A stretch of 64,000 bases of DNA. Origin: Alphaproteobacteria bacterium (GTDB lineage: Bacteria > Pseudomonadota > Alphaproteobacteria > Ferrovibrionales > Ferrovibrionaceae). Both the position numbers and the translations under genes were made by a program. The notes under the pieces were generated by a model, which ran no database searches, was not told where the DNA came from, and saw only the letters and a list, made by a program, of their open reading frames with translations. Positions 25,550 to 33,282 of this stretch are shown piece by piece; position 1 is the first letter of the stretch; every line of letters begins with the position of its first letter. Location of the stretch: positions 1 through 64,000 of the forward strand of contig JAFKFH010000017.1 of the NCBI GenBank assembly GCA_017307375.1, in the 5' to 3' direction.

Positions 25550-26005
25550 TCAGGCCGGCCGGGCAATGGCGGCCTTCTTCTCCATTTCATAGGCCTTGAG
25601 ATCGAGAGCAAGGGCGAGGATGGCGCCGCCCTTCAGCCGGGCCGGATCGAGCGTGCCGCCGATGCCGTGACGCAGGAATATTTCCTGCACTTCCGGCGTA
25701 CGCATGGTGCCGCCCATCGCCCATTCTGCGAACTGGCGATGCGGAATGCCGCGGGTTTCGACCAGCGTGATCGTGCCATGCCGCGGATCCCTGGCGATGC
25801 GATTGTACGTCGCCTCGATCCGCTCCATCTCGCCTTCCAGGATCTGCACGAACCACTGCTTGTCGAAGATCAAGGCCCCGGTGATTCCGTCCCGGCTGTT
25901 GTTGGCCTGCGACACAGCGACGATGTCGCGCAACTGGCGGAGCATCTCGCGGTCGTCGCCCGCTGCGGTGTTGCGGCTGTAGTAGATGAGCTGGTGCAGT
26001 GACAT
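25550..26005 (-). CDS. BLUF-domain blue-light sensor protein
   Basis: This 151-residue protein is a stand-alone BLUF flavoprotein. The FAD-site residues are in place: Y8 in LIYYSR, N36 in ANNSRDGITG, Q54 in FVQILEGE, and W and M in FAEWAMGG. About 50 residues follow the core, enough for the usual capping helices but not for an enzymatic output domain, so it should signal through a partner protein. It converges with the ferredoxin reductase gene and lies 88 bases downstream of the FAD oxidoreductase gene on its own strand. No obvious partner regulator is adjacent. Confidence 0.9.
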   Translation of the reverse strand: MSLHQLIYYSRNTAAGDDREMLRQLRDIVAVSQANNSRDGITGALIFDKQWFVQILEGEMERIEATYNRIARDPRHGTITLVETRGIPHRQFAEWAMGGTMRTPEVQEIFLRHGIGGTLDPARLKGGAILALALDLKAYEMEKKAAIARPA

Positions 26006-26093
26006 GGAACTGGTTCCGCCTGATGATTGCCTGTTCGTTACCCCTTACGTCAGGTTGCAAGCATCGGATCAGGCGGGCTGACGGCAATGGCGA

Positions 26094-27251
26094 TCACCTC
26101 GTCGTGACCGGCCGCCAGCCCTGGAGTTCGCGCCAGTTGGGCTCCAGCCGGTCGAAGCGCGACAGGGCGAAGGTCGAGAGGTCGGCGAAGCTGCACCGGC
26201 CGTCGGTCACCAGTTCCTGAATCGCATGGCCGGTTGCCGGCGACAGGCCGAAGCCGACGCTGGACAAGGTTGCGACGATCGCGTTCGCGACCGTCGGCAG
26301 ATGATCGATGATCGGCCTGCCGTCGGGCGTATTCTCGATGAACCCGGCCCAGCTGCGGATCACCTTGACATGGCCAGCCTTGGGCAGCAGGCGGACGAGC
26401 CGGGCGGCGATGTCGCCGGTCAACGGCGTCGATTGCGGCCGGTGCGCCTCGATGTCGTCGACGTTCAGCCATTCGTGCGGCCCACCGCCATAGGCGAGAT
26501 TGCCGCGCAGGGTCTGGCGGCCATAGAGGCCATTGCCGTCGACGCCGCCCAGCGGCATCAGCGGCAGCGGCTCGGTCACGATCATCTCGGCGCGCGCCGG
26601 CATCACCGGCACCGTCGCGCCAAGCTGGGCGGCCAGCTGCTCGGTATATGGGCCTGCGGCGATCACCAGTTGGTCGCAGCCATACTCGCCACGATCGGTC
26701 TTCACCGCGGTGACCTTGCCGCCTGCCGTGACGAAGCCCTGCACGGCGGTATGCTGCAATACCTTGCCGCCGAGATCCTCGATCGCCCAGGCATAGCCCT
26801 GGACCGTGCGATGCGGGTTGGCGTGACCGCCGAAATGGTAGTGATAGCCGCCCACGACATCGTCGCCGGCCAGCGGCACCAGCTCGCGCACCTGCCTGGG
26901 ATCGAGCGCGTCGGAATGGAAGCCCTGGTATTCGCCGTTTTCCAGCGCCCGGCGATACAGCCCCATCTGGTGCTCGTCGCAGGCCAGCCGGATGCGGCCG
27001 GGGCGAAACTCGGTCGGATAACCCAGCAACTCGTCCATCATCGGCCACAGGCGCTGCTCTTCCAGGAACAACGGGCTGTGATGATGCGAACAACCGCCGC
27101 CATTGCGGCCGGATGCGCCCCAGCCGACGATGCCTTTCTCCAGCACCAGGACGTCGACGCCCTGCCGGGCCAGCCACCAGCCGGCGCTCAAGCCCGTGAC
27201 GCCACCGCCGACGATGACGACGCCGGCCCCGTTCACTGCCTCGCTGCTCAT
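26094..27251 (-). CDS. FAD-dependent amine/amino acid oxidoreductase (DAO family, HcnC/OoxB-like)
   Basis: This 385-residue DAO-fold flavoprotein has the dinucleotide motif VVIVGGGVTGLSAGWWLA near the N-terminus and the C-terminal pattern ENTPDGRPIIDHL followed by GFGLSPATG. ATG 27251 is used because the frame upstream is low-complexity and the start lies 10 bases after the stop of the preceding HcnB-like gene. Together they resemble the beta and alpha chains of opine oxidases, HCN synthase and related amine dehydrogenases. The likely reaction is oxidative N-dealkylation or deamination of an imported amino-acid derivative. Confidence 0.86.
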   Translation of the reverse strand: MSSEAVNGAGVVIVGGGVTGLSAGWWLARQGVDVLVLEKGIVGWGASGRNGGGCSHHHSPLFLEEQRLWPMMDELLGYPTEFRPGRIRLACDEHQMGLYRRALENGEYQGFHSDALDPRQVRELVPLAGDDVVGGYHYHFGGHANPHRTVQGYAWAIEDLGGKVLQHTAVQGFVTAGGKVTAVKTDRGEYGCDQLVIAAGPYTEQLAAQLGATVPVMPARAEMIVTEPLPLMPLGGVDGNGLYGRQTLRGNLAYGGGPHEWLNVDDIEAHRPQSTPLTGDIAARLVRLLPKAGHVKVIRSWAGFIENTPDGRPIIDHLPTVANAIVATLSSVGFGLSPATGHAIQELVTDGRCSFADLSTFALSRFDRLEPNWRELQGWRPVTTR

Positions 27252-27261
27252 CGCCCCACCC

Positions 27262-28851
27262 TCACTCGCTCGCCACCGGCTCGCCATCGGCCTCGCGGCC
27301 GGAAGCGGTGTAATGCGACGGCACCTTCCAGAACGGCACCCATTGCGGCGCCATGCCGAACCACGAATCCCAGCCCCGCCCGACCGTCACCGGATCGGCC
27401 CCGAGATCCAGCCGGGCCAGCGGCAACGGCCGCACCGGCGCGCGGAACGAGGCCAGCGGCACCTGATCCAGCGGCTCGGACGCCCCCAGCGCCAACAGCG
27501 CGGCGACCTGCTCGCGGCAACGGCGCCCCTGACACGCGCCCATGCCGGCGCGGGTCAGGCGCTTGACCTGGTCCGGGTGCGGCGGGCCGGCCCCCAGCAG
27601 ACTGCGCAGGTCGGCGGGCTTCTGCGTCGGCGGCGTCCAGCCGAGATAGCGCGGGGGCCGCACCTCGAGGATCTCGCGGGCCGTCACTTCCTCGCACTGG
27701 CAGACATAGGGCTCGCCCGCCGCCTCGACCACCGACGCGCGAACCCAGCCGCAGCGATAGGCGGCAAGGTCGACCGCGGGTTCGTCGGGCTGCACCGACG
27801 GGACGGAAGCATCAGCCGCGATCGCGGCCACCGCGGCCTCGGCCTCGGCCCGCACAACGGCGGTATCGCGGCTCTTGCCTGGCCAGATGCCGGCACAGTC
27901 GCCGATCGCATAGATGCCCGGGCGTGTCGTCTGTTGGCCGGCATCGACGACCGGCACATGGCCGCCCCGCGCCGGATCGAAGGCAACGCGCGCGCCCATC
28001 GCCTCCAGCAGTTCGATCGCCGGGACGGTGCCGACACCGAGCACGAGGGTATCGCACTCGAAGCGCTGCTCGCTGCCAGGCACATGGCGGCCATCGGCAT
28101 CGACCGCCGCGACCACGACGGCCCGGATGCCGTCGGCATCGCCCTCGGCGCGGGCGACGACATGCCCGGTCAGCGCCCCTTCCGCGGCCTGATCGAGAAC
28201 CCGGTCCGCCCGTTCGACGATCGCCGCGATCGCGACACCGGCATGCCGCATCGCCGCAACCGCCAGCATCGTCTCGGTCGAGGTGCCGAGCACCACGGCC
28301 CGGCGCGCCGCCAGCGCATCATAGGTCGTGGCCAGCCGCTCGGCCGCAACCGCCCCCATCACGCCCGGCAGTTCCCAACCCGGAAAGGCCAGGCCCATGT
28401 CGCGGCGACCGGCGGCGACGATGACGTTCTCGGCCCCCACGATCCACGAGCGCTCGTGATCGGCCAGCGCGGCGACGGTGCCGGGGATCCAGCCGGCGGT
28501 CGGCATCGGCGCATACAGCCCCCAGACCACGGTGCCCAGGCGGATGTCGACCCCGGCTTCGAACGCCTCGCTCAAGGCCGGGTCGGCCTCCAGCACGGCC
28601 TCCATCATCGCGTTACGGTTGCGGGTGGCCCCGGTCATGCGCTGGCCGAAATGCAGCGGCACTTCCTCGCCCATGGTCTCGAACGGCACCGGATTCTCGT
28701 CGACCAGCATCGCGGCGATGCCGCGGCGGCTTGCCGCCATCGCGGCGGCGATACCGGCCGGACCGGCACCGATGATCAGCAGCGGCGTCCGTTCGGTGAT
28801 CGCCAGTTCCTTGACCGCGATCGAGGCTTCGTCGATGGGCATCTCACTCAT
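27262..28851 (-). CDS. FAD/NAD-binding oxidoreductase with BFD-like [2Fe-2S] domain (HcnB/OoxA-like)
   Basis: This 529-residue protein has the N-terminal motif LLIIGAGPAGIAAAMAASRRG, a second nucleotide motif around AVVLGTSTETMLAVAAM, and GIYAIGDCAGIW. It ends with a BFD-type cluster domain (VCQCEEVTAREIL, then GACQGRRC). This is the alpha-chain layout of octopine/nopaline oxidase and HcnB. ATG 28851 is preferred; the open frame upstream has no family similarity. The small N-terminal [2Fe-2S] subunit (HcnA type) found in such complexes is not seen nearby. Confidence 0.87.
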   Translation of the reverse strand: MSEMPIDEASIAVKELAITERTPLLIIGAGPAGIAAAMAASRRGIAAMLVDENPVPFETMGEEVPLHFGQRMTGATRNRNAMMEAVLEADPALSEAFEAGVDIRLGTVVWGLYAPMPTAGWIPGTVAALADHERSWIVGAENVIVAAGRRDMGLAFPGWELPGVMGAVAAERLATTYDALAARRAVVLGTSTETMLAVAAMRHAGVAIAAIVERADRVLDQAAEGALTGHVVARAEGDADGIRAVVVAAVDADGRHVPGSEQRFECDTLVLGVGTVPAIELLEAMGARVAFDPARGGHVPVVDAGQQTTRPGIYAIGDCAGIWPGKSRDTAVVRAEAEAAVAAIAADASVPSVQPDEPAVDLAAYRCGWVRASVVEAAGEPYVCQCEEVTAREILEVRPPRYLGWTPPTQKPADLRSLLGAGPPHPDQVKRLTRAGMGACQGRRCREQVAALLALGASEPLDQVPLASFRAPVRPLPLARLDLGADPVTVGRGWDSWFGMAPQWVPFWKVPSHYTASGREADGEPVASE

Positions 28852-28913
28852 GGGCTTCAACCCCGGCAGGAATAATGTCGCGGAAACTATGCGCCGCCCC
28901 GGCGCGGCTGCCC

Positions 28914-28949
28914 GTCGCAAATACGACCTCGATACACCCCGTTTGCGAC
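28914..28949. repeat. Inverted repeat between transporter ATPase and oxidoreductase genes
   Basis: GTCGCAAA (28914-28921) and TTTGCGAC (28942-28949) form a perfect 8-bp inverted repeat with a 20-base spacer, starting at the ATPase stop codon. There is no T run, so it is not a classical terminator; it could be an intra-operon hairpin or a protein-binding site. Confidence 0.4.
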
Positions 28950-29701
28950 TACAGCACCTGGTCGAGAAACGCGCGGGTACGCTCGTGGCGCGGGGCGCAG
29001 AGAAGGTCGGCCGGCGGGCCATCCTCGACGATCAGGCCGCCATCGGTAAAATAGACGTGGTCGGCCACCTCGCGGGCGAAGCCCATCTCGTGGGTGACCA
29101 GAATGCAGGTCATGCCCTCGCCGGCCAGCTCGCGGATGGTGACCAGCACTTCCTTCTTGGTCTCCGGATCGAGGGCCGCGGTCACCTCGTCGAACAGCAT
29201 GACCGAGGGGTTCATCGCCAGCGAGCGGGCGATCGCCACGCGCTGCTGCTGGCCGCCCGACAGTTCGCCGGGATAGCTGTTCTCCTTGCCGGTCAGGCGG
29301 ACCTTGGCCAGCAGGCGCCGCGCGCGTTCCTCGACCTCGGCCCGCTGCTGCCCCAGCACGTGGATCGGCGCCATCATGACGTTCTGCAACGCCGTCTTGT
29401 GGGCGAACAGGTTGTACTGCTGGAACACCATGCCGACCTTGCGGCGCAGGGCGAGCTTGTCGAGCTTGGGGTCGTTGACCTGCTGGCCGTCGACCGTGAT
29501 CGATCCCTTCGTCACCGGCGCCAGCGCGTTGATGCACCGCAGCAGCGTCGACTTGCCCGAGCCCGAGGGGCCGATGATGCAGACGGTCTCGCCGGTCGAG
29601 ACGGTCATGTTGATGTCGCGCAGCACGGTGACCGCGCCGAAGGCCTTCTCGACCCCCTCGATGACGACGATCGGGCGTCCGATGTGATGGCCGGTGGTCA
29701 T
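28949..29701 (-). CDS. Polar amino acid ABC transporter ATP-binding protein
   Basis: This 250-residue ATPase has Walker [18 protein letters not shown], the signature [10 protein letters not shown], Walker B VMLFDEVTAALDP and H-loop VTHEMGFA. LRCINxL and DEVTAALDPE are hallmarks of the HisP/GlnQ subfamily for polar amino acids and opines. It closes a binding protein-permease-permease-ATPase unit and is followed by two amine oxidoreductase genes, so the imported compound is probably their substrate. Confidence 0.92.
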   Translation of the reverse strand: MTTGHHIGRPIVVIEGVEKAFGAVTVLRDINMTVSTGETVCIIGPSGSGKSTLLRCINALAPVTKGSITVDGQQVNDPKLDKLALRRKVGMVFQQYNLFAHKTALQNVMMAPIHVLGQQRAEVEERARRLLAKVRLTGKENSYPGELSGGQQQRVAIARSLAMNPSVMLFDEVTAALDPETKKEVLVTIRELAGEGMTCILVTHEMGFAREVADHVYFTDGGLIVEDGPPADLLCAPRHERTRAFLDQVL

Positions 29702-29713
29702 GCGCTTGAATCC

Positions 29714-30529
29714 TCAGATCTTCACGGCGAAGCGGCGCTCGAGGCTCAGCGTCGCGCGCGCGATCGGGTAGCAGTAGACGAAGAACATCAACAGCAGCAT
29801 CAGATACATCGGCACCAGCAGGTCGGTGCGCGCCTCGGCCACCAGGGCCGCGCGGGTCATCGTCAAGCCGTCCTGGATGCCCACGATCGAGATCAGCGTC
29901 GTCGCCATGGTCAGGATCGCATACTGGTTCATCCACGGCGGGATCATCCGCTTGACCGCCTGCGGCAGGATGATCATCCACAGGATCTGCCGGCGACTGA
30001 AGGCCAGCGCCTCGGCCGATTCCCATTGGCCGGTCGGGATCGAGAGCACGCCGCCGCGCACGATCTCGGCAATGTTTCCCATCACCGGCAGCGACAGGCC
30101 GATCACGGCCTTCAGCCAGGACGGCAGCGCGACCGGGCCGATCTGGAACGGCAGGATCAGCATGGCGTAGAACAGCAGTACCAGCCAGGGTGCATTGCGG
30201 AAGAACTGGGTGATGGCCCAGGCGGCGCGGCGCAAGCCGCGATAGGGCGAGACCTGGGCCAGCCCCAGGAACACGCCGAGCACGGTGCCGAGCGCCATCG
30301 TGCCGACCGAAACCAGCAGGTTGAACAGGAAGCCCTGGAAGATCAGCGGCGCCCATTTCCACAGGACCGACATGACGCTGGCCTGTGCGGCCGGCGCCGC
30401 GGCCTGCGCCCAGGCCGCGGATGCCAGGAAGACGAAGACCACGGCCGCAAGCGCGCGGGTCGAGGCGATCGGCTTCAGCCAGCGGCTGCCGCCGAAACCC
30501 TCGATGCGTGGCGTCAGCAGAACCTTCAT
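29714..30529 (-). CDS. Polar amino acid ABC transporter permease
   Basis: This 271-residue HisM/GlnP-type permease has the ATPase-contact region ESAEALAFSRRQILWMIILPQAV and QFFRNAPWLVLLFY, typical of the family. It has a longer N-terminus than usual, including a hydrophobic segment that ends AAWAQA and looks like a signal-peptide-like first helix. ATG 30529 overlaps the stop of the upstream permease as ATGA. The two permeases should form a heterodimer. Confidence 0.9.
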   Translation of the reverse strand: MKVLLTPRIEGFGGSRWLKPIASTRALAAVVFVFLASAAWAQAAAPAAQASVMSVLWKWAPLIFQGFLFNLLVSVGTMALGTVLGVFLGLAQVSPYRGLRRAAWAITQFFRNAPWLVLLFYAMLILPFQIGPVALPSWLKAVIGLSLPVMGNIAEIVRGGVLSIPTGQWESAEALAFSRRQILWMIILPQAVKRMIPPWMNQYAILTMATTLISIVGIQDGLTMTRAALVAEARTDLLVPMYLMLLLMFFVYCYPIARATLSLERRFAVKI

Positions 30530-31269
30530 TGCCCGAAGCCCGGCACGCGCATCATCCGCTCCCACTTGTTCATCGCGGCGACGAGCAGGGCGACCAGCGC
30601 GATATAGGTGACGAGCAGCACGTTCATCATCTCGCGCACGTTCAGCACTTCGGACCAGATCTGGGCAGCAGCGTAGAGCAGTTCCGGCACGCCGATCGCA
30701 TAGGCGAGCGTCGTGGTCTTCACCAGGTTGACGAGATTGTTGTTGAGCGCCGGCAGGCAGACACGGATGGCGAGCGGCAGGATGACATGGCGATAGGCGC
30801 CGAGCCGGGTATAGCCGAGCGCCTCGGCCGCCTCGATCGTCGATTGCGGCACCGCCTCGATGCCGGACCGGAAGATCTCGACGTTGAAGGCACCGGCAAA
30901 CAGCGAGAACGAGATGACCGCCCAGCCGAACGAGGAGATCAGCGGCGCCTGCCCGCCGAACGAGTCGCGCACCGTCGGCAACAGCGTTGCGAAGGCAAAG
31001 TAGAAGAAGGCCAGCTGGACCAGCGGCGGGGTATTGCGGAAGACCTGGACGTAGCCCTGCGCCACGGCGCGCACGACGGCGGATTTCGCCCCCTGCGCCC
31101 AGGCCCCGACGATGCCCAGCGCGATCGAGGCCAGGATGCAGATGACCGACAGCGCGACGGTCGTCCACAGCCCCGCCAGGAACCGGTCGCGGTCGAAGGG
31201 ATCATAGAAGATCGAGAAATTGATCCCGTGGGCATCGTTGAGCCACGAGAAGAATTGGGCGACGTCCAT
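30526..31269 (-). CDS. Polar amino acid ABC transporter permease
   Basis: This 247-residue inner-membrane permease carries VQVFRNTPPLVQLAFFYF and EAAEALGYTRLGAYRHVILPLAI, both diagnostic for the HisQ/GlnP family. It starts 24 bases after the binding-protein gene and is coupled by an ATGA overlap to the second permease. It is otherwise ordinary. Confidence 0.91.
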   Translation of the reverse strand: MDVAQFFSWLNDAHGINFSIFYDPFDRDRFLAGLWTTVALSVICILASIALGIVGAWAQGAKSAVVRAVAQGYVQVFRNTPPLVQLAFFYFAFATLLPTVRDSFGGQAPLISSFGWAVISFSLFAGAFNVEIFRSGIEAVPQSTIEAAEALGYTRLGAYRHVILPLAIRVCLPALNNNLVNLVKTTTLAYAIGVPELLYAAAQIWSEVLNVREMMNVLLVTYIALVALLVAAMNKWERMMRVPGFGQ

Positions 31270-31293
31270 GGCCCCGACGACCGCGCGGACGCG

Positions 31294-32109
31294 TCACTGC
31301 AGCTTCTTCTGGGTCTCGACCAGATAGGGGCTGGTCTCGATGCCCCACTTCTTCTCGAGCGCGACCAGATGGCCCGACTTGTGCCAATTGACCGACATGT
31401 CCTTCAGCAGCTTGCCGAACGGCGCGTCGAGATCGTCGAGCCGGACGCCGATCGCCCAGAGCTGCGGGTCTTCCGACGGCAGCGGCATCTCGTAGTTGGC
31501 CCACTGCGGATCGCCGCCCGCCAGGGTCGATACGATCAGGGTATTGTCGAACAGGAAGGCGACGCAGTTGTTGCCCTGCAGCGCCTTGAGAGCGTCGGGC
31601 ACTGCCGGGAACACGATCATTTCCGGGGCGTAGAGCTGGCTGACCCGGCGGTTGTAGTAGGCGCCCTGCACGGCGCAGACCTTGCGGCCCTTCAGATCGG
31701 CCCAGTTCTTGAGGCCGGCCGACTTCGGCGCCAGCACGTTGGTCGCGCCGGCATAGTAGTTCGGCTCGATCATGCCGACCTGCTTGCGCCGCTCGGGCGT
31801 GTCGCCCATCGTCGCGATGACCATGTCGATGCGGCCCTGGCGCAGGAATTCCATGCGGTTGGCGGCAGTGACGGGCAGCATCTCCAGCTTGACGCCGAGC
31901 TTGTCGGCGACTTCCTGGGCCAGGTCGATCTCGAAGCCCTGGATCTTGCCCGAGGGGTCGAGGAAGCCCCAGGGCTTGTAGTCGTTCTTGACGCCGACGA
32001 CGATGACGCCGGCCTGCTTGACCTTGGCGATCGTGTCCTGCGCGCGCGCCTCGGCGGCGATGCCGAAGGCGACGATGGCGCCGACCAGTGCCGTGACAAT
32101 GCTCTTCAC
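31294..32109 (-). CDS. Polar amino acid ABC transporter substrate-binding protein
   Basis: This 271-residue SBP_bac_3 protein has the signal peptide VKSIVTALVGAIVAFGIAAEARA. The start is GTG 32109, with GGGGAGAG just upstream. DYKPWGFLDPSGKIQGFEIDLA and RIDMVIATMGDTPERRKQV are the usual ligand-domain motifs. It opens the reverse-strand unit after the second GlxA-type regulator. The link to HcnB/HcnC-like enzymes suggests an opine, betaine or N-methyl amino acid as ligand, but this is inference. Confidence 0.9.
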   Translation of the reverse strand: MKSIVTALVGAIVAFGIAAEARAQDTIAKVKQAGVIVVGVKNDYKPWGFLDPSGKIQGFEIDLAQEVADKLGVKLEMLPVTAANRMEFLRQGRIDMVIATMGDTPERRKQVGMIEPNYYAGATNVLAPKSAGLKNWADLKGRKVCAVQGAYYNRRVSQLYAPEMIVFPAVPDALKALQGNNCVAFLFDNTLIVSTLAGGDPQWANYEMPLPSEDPQLWAIGVRLDDLDAPFGKLLKDMSVNWHKSGHLVALEKKWGIETSPYLVETQKKLQ

Positions 32110-32140
32110 GTCAGCTCTCCCCTTGTTCGATTTGACCCCA

Positions 32141-32164
32141 GGGCTTCAGCATCGGCTGAAACCC
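32141..32164 (-). other. Hairpin between GlxA-type regulator and binding-protein genes
   Basis: TTCAGC-ATCG-GCTGAA (32145-32160), extended by GGG/CCC after one mismatch, forms a stem in the 100-base gap. It lacks a T run, so it may be an attenuator or simply a weak terminator of the regulator gene. Confidence 0.35.
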
Positions 32165-32209
32165 GCCGGCGATTATTGCCTGGAAGCGACGTTTTCCGGC
32201 CTGTCCGCG

Positions 32210-33178
32210 TCAAGCCGGCCGCGAACGCGCCCTTTCCGCCCGCGGCGCATGGCCGAACCGCGTGCGATAGCAACGCGAGAAATGGCTGGCAGACACGAAG
32301 CCGCAGGCCACCGCGATCTCCAACACCGGCAAGGCGGTCTGCCGCAGCAAAGTCTGCGCCCGGTCGAGGCGCACGGCAAGATAATGGTCGGCGATGGTGA
32401 GGCCGAGATGGCTGGCGAACAGCCTCTCCAGCTGGCGAACCGAGATGCCGCCGAACGCCGCGAGCTCGTCGCGGTTCAGCGGCTCTTCCAGGTTCTGCTC
32501 CATCCGCTCCAGCACCTTGAGAAGCTTGGGGTGGCTGACGCCGTAGCGTTCGCGCAGCGGCATGCGCTGGGGGCCGGATCCCTGGCGGACCTGTCCGCGC
32601 AGGAACCAGTCCGAGACACCCGCCGCCAGTTCCTGGCCGTGATCGGCGGCGATCACGGCGTGCATCATGTCGAGCGCGGCGATGCCGCCGGCGCAGGTCA
32701 GGCGATCGCGGTCGATCTCGTAGATCGTGCGCGACAGCCGGATGCCCGGAAATTCCTCGACGAAGGCCGGCACATGCTCCCAATGCACGGTGCAGCGATA
32801 CCCGGCCAGCAACCCGGCTCGCGCCAGGATATAGGGGCCGCCCGATACCCCGCCGATCCGGCGCCCCGACCGGGCGAGGCGGCGTAGCCAGCGCAACGTC
32901 GGCTGGTCGCGGAACAGGGCCGGGTTGCCCCCGGCGCAGACGAAGACGATATCGAGGTCGATGTCGTCGCCGACCCGGTGGTCGGCCAGGATCGACGCGT
33001 CGTTGGAAGCCTGCACCGGCTGGCCGTCGAGCGAGATATGCGACCAGCGGTACAGCGTCCGCCCCGACAGCGTGTTGGCCGCGCGCAGCGGTTCGATCGC
33101 CGAGGCATAGGACATCAGGGCGAAACCATGGAGCAGCAGGAAGCCGATCTGGCGGGGCGGCGTATCGGGCAGGACCAT
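32210..33178 (-). CDS. GlxA-type AraC-family regulator (SouR/GbdR-like architecture)
   Basis: This 322-residue protein has an N-terminal DJ-1/GATase1-like domain (IGFLLLHGFALMSYASAIEP, FVCAGGNPALF, GVSGGPYILARAGLLAG) and a C-terminal AraC domain (GGISVRQLERLFASHL, ACGFVSASHFSRCYRTRFG). It resembles the regulator at 22121-23101 throughout. Proteins of this build (SouR, GbdR) activate sarcosine and dimethylglycine catabolism in Pseudomonas. This gene is divergent from soxBDAG, with a tandem repeat site between them, so it is the probable activator of that operon and perhaps of the amino acid transporter downstream. Confidence 0.88.
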   Translation of the reverse strand: MVLPDTPPRQIGFLLLHGFALMSYASAIEPLRAANTLSGRTLYRWSHISLDGQPVQASNDASILADHRVGDDIDLDIVFVCAGGNPALFRDQPTLRWLRRLARSGRRIGGVSGGPYILARAGLLAGYRCTVHWEHVPAFVEEFPGIRLSRTIYEIDRDRLTCAGGIAALDMMHAVIAADHGQELAAGVSDWFLRGQVRQGSGPQRMPLRERYGVSHPKLLKVLERMEQNLEEPLNRDELAAFGGISVRQLERLFASHLGLTIADHYLAVRLDRAQTLLRQTALPVLEIAVACGFVSASHFSRCYRTRFGHAPRAERARSRPA

Positions 33179-33198
33179 GGCGGCTATCTTAGCGCCGC

Positions 33199-33232
33199 GT
33201 CGCTCCTGGGCAAGTCGGTGTCGCTGACGGGC
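33199..33232. promoter_or_regulatory. Tandem direct repeats, candidate binding site for the second GlxA-type regulator
   Basis: GTCGCTCCTGGGC (33199-33211) recurs as GTCGCTGACGGGC (33220-33232), ten of thirteen bases identical, with a 21-bp period. It sits between the divergent regulator (start 33178) and soxB (start 33283), as expected for an AraC-type activator site. Confidence 0.55.
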
Positions 33233-33282
33233 CGGAAAGCCGTTCGACTTCCGGCGACGCTGATGCCAGCCCAAGGAACGAG

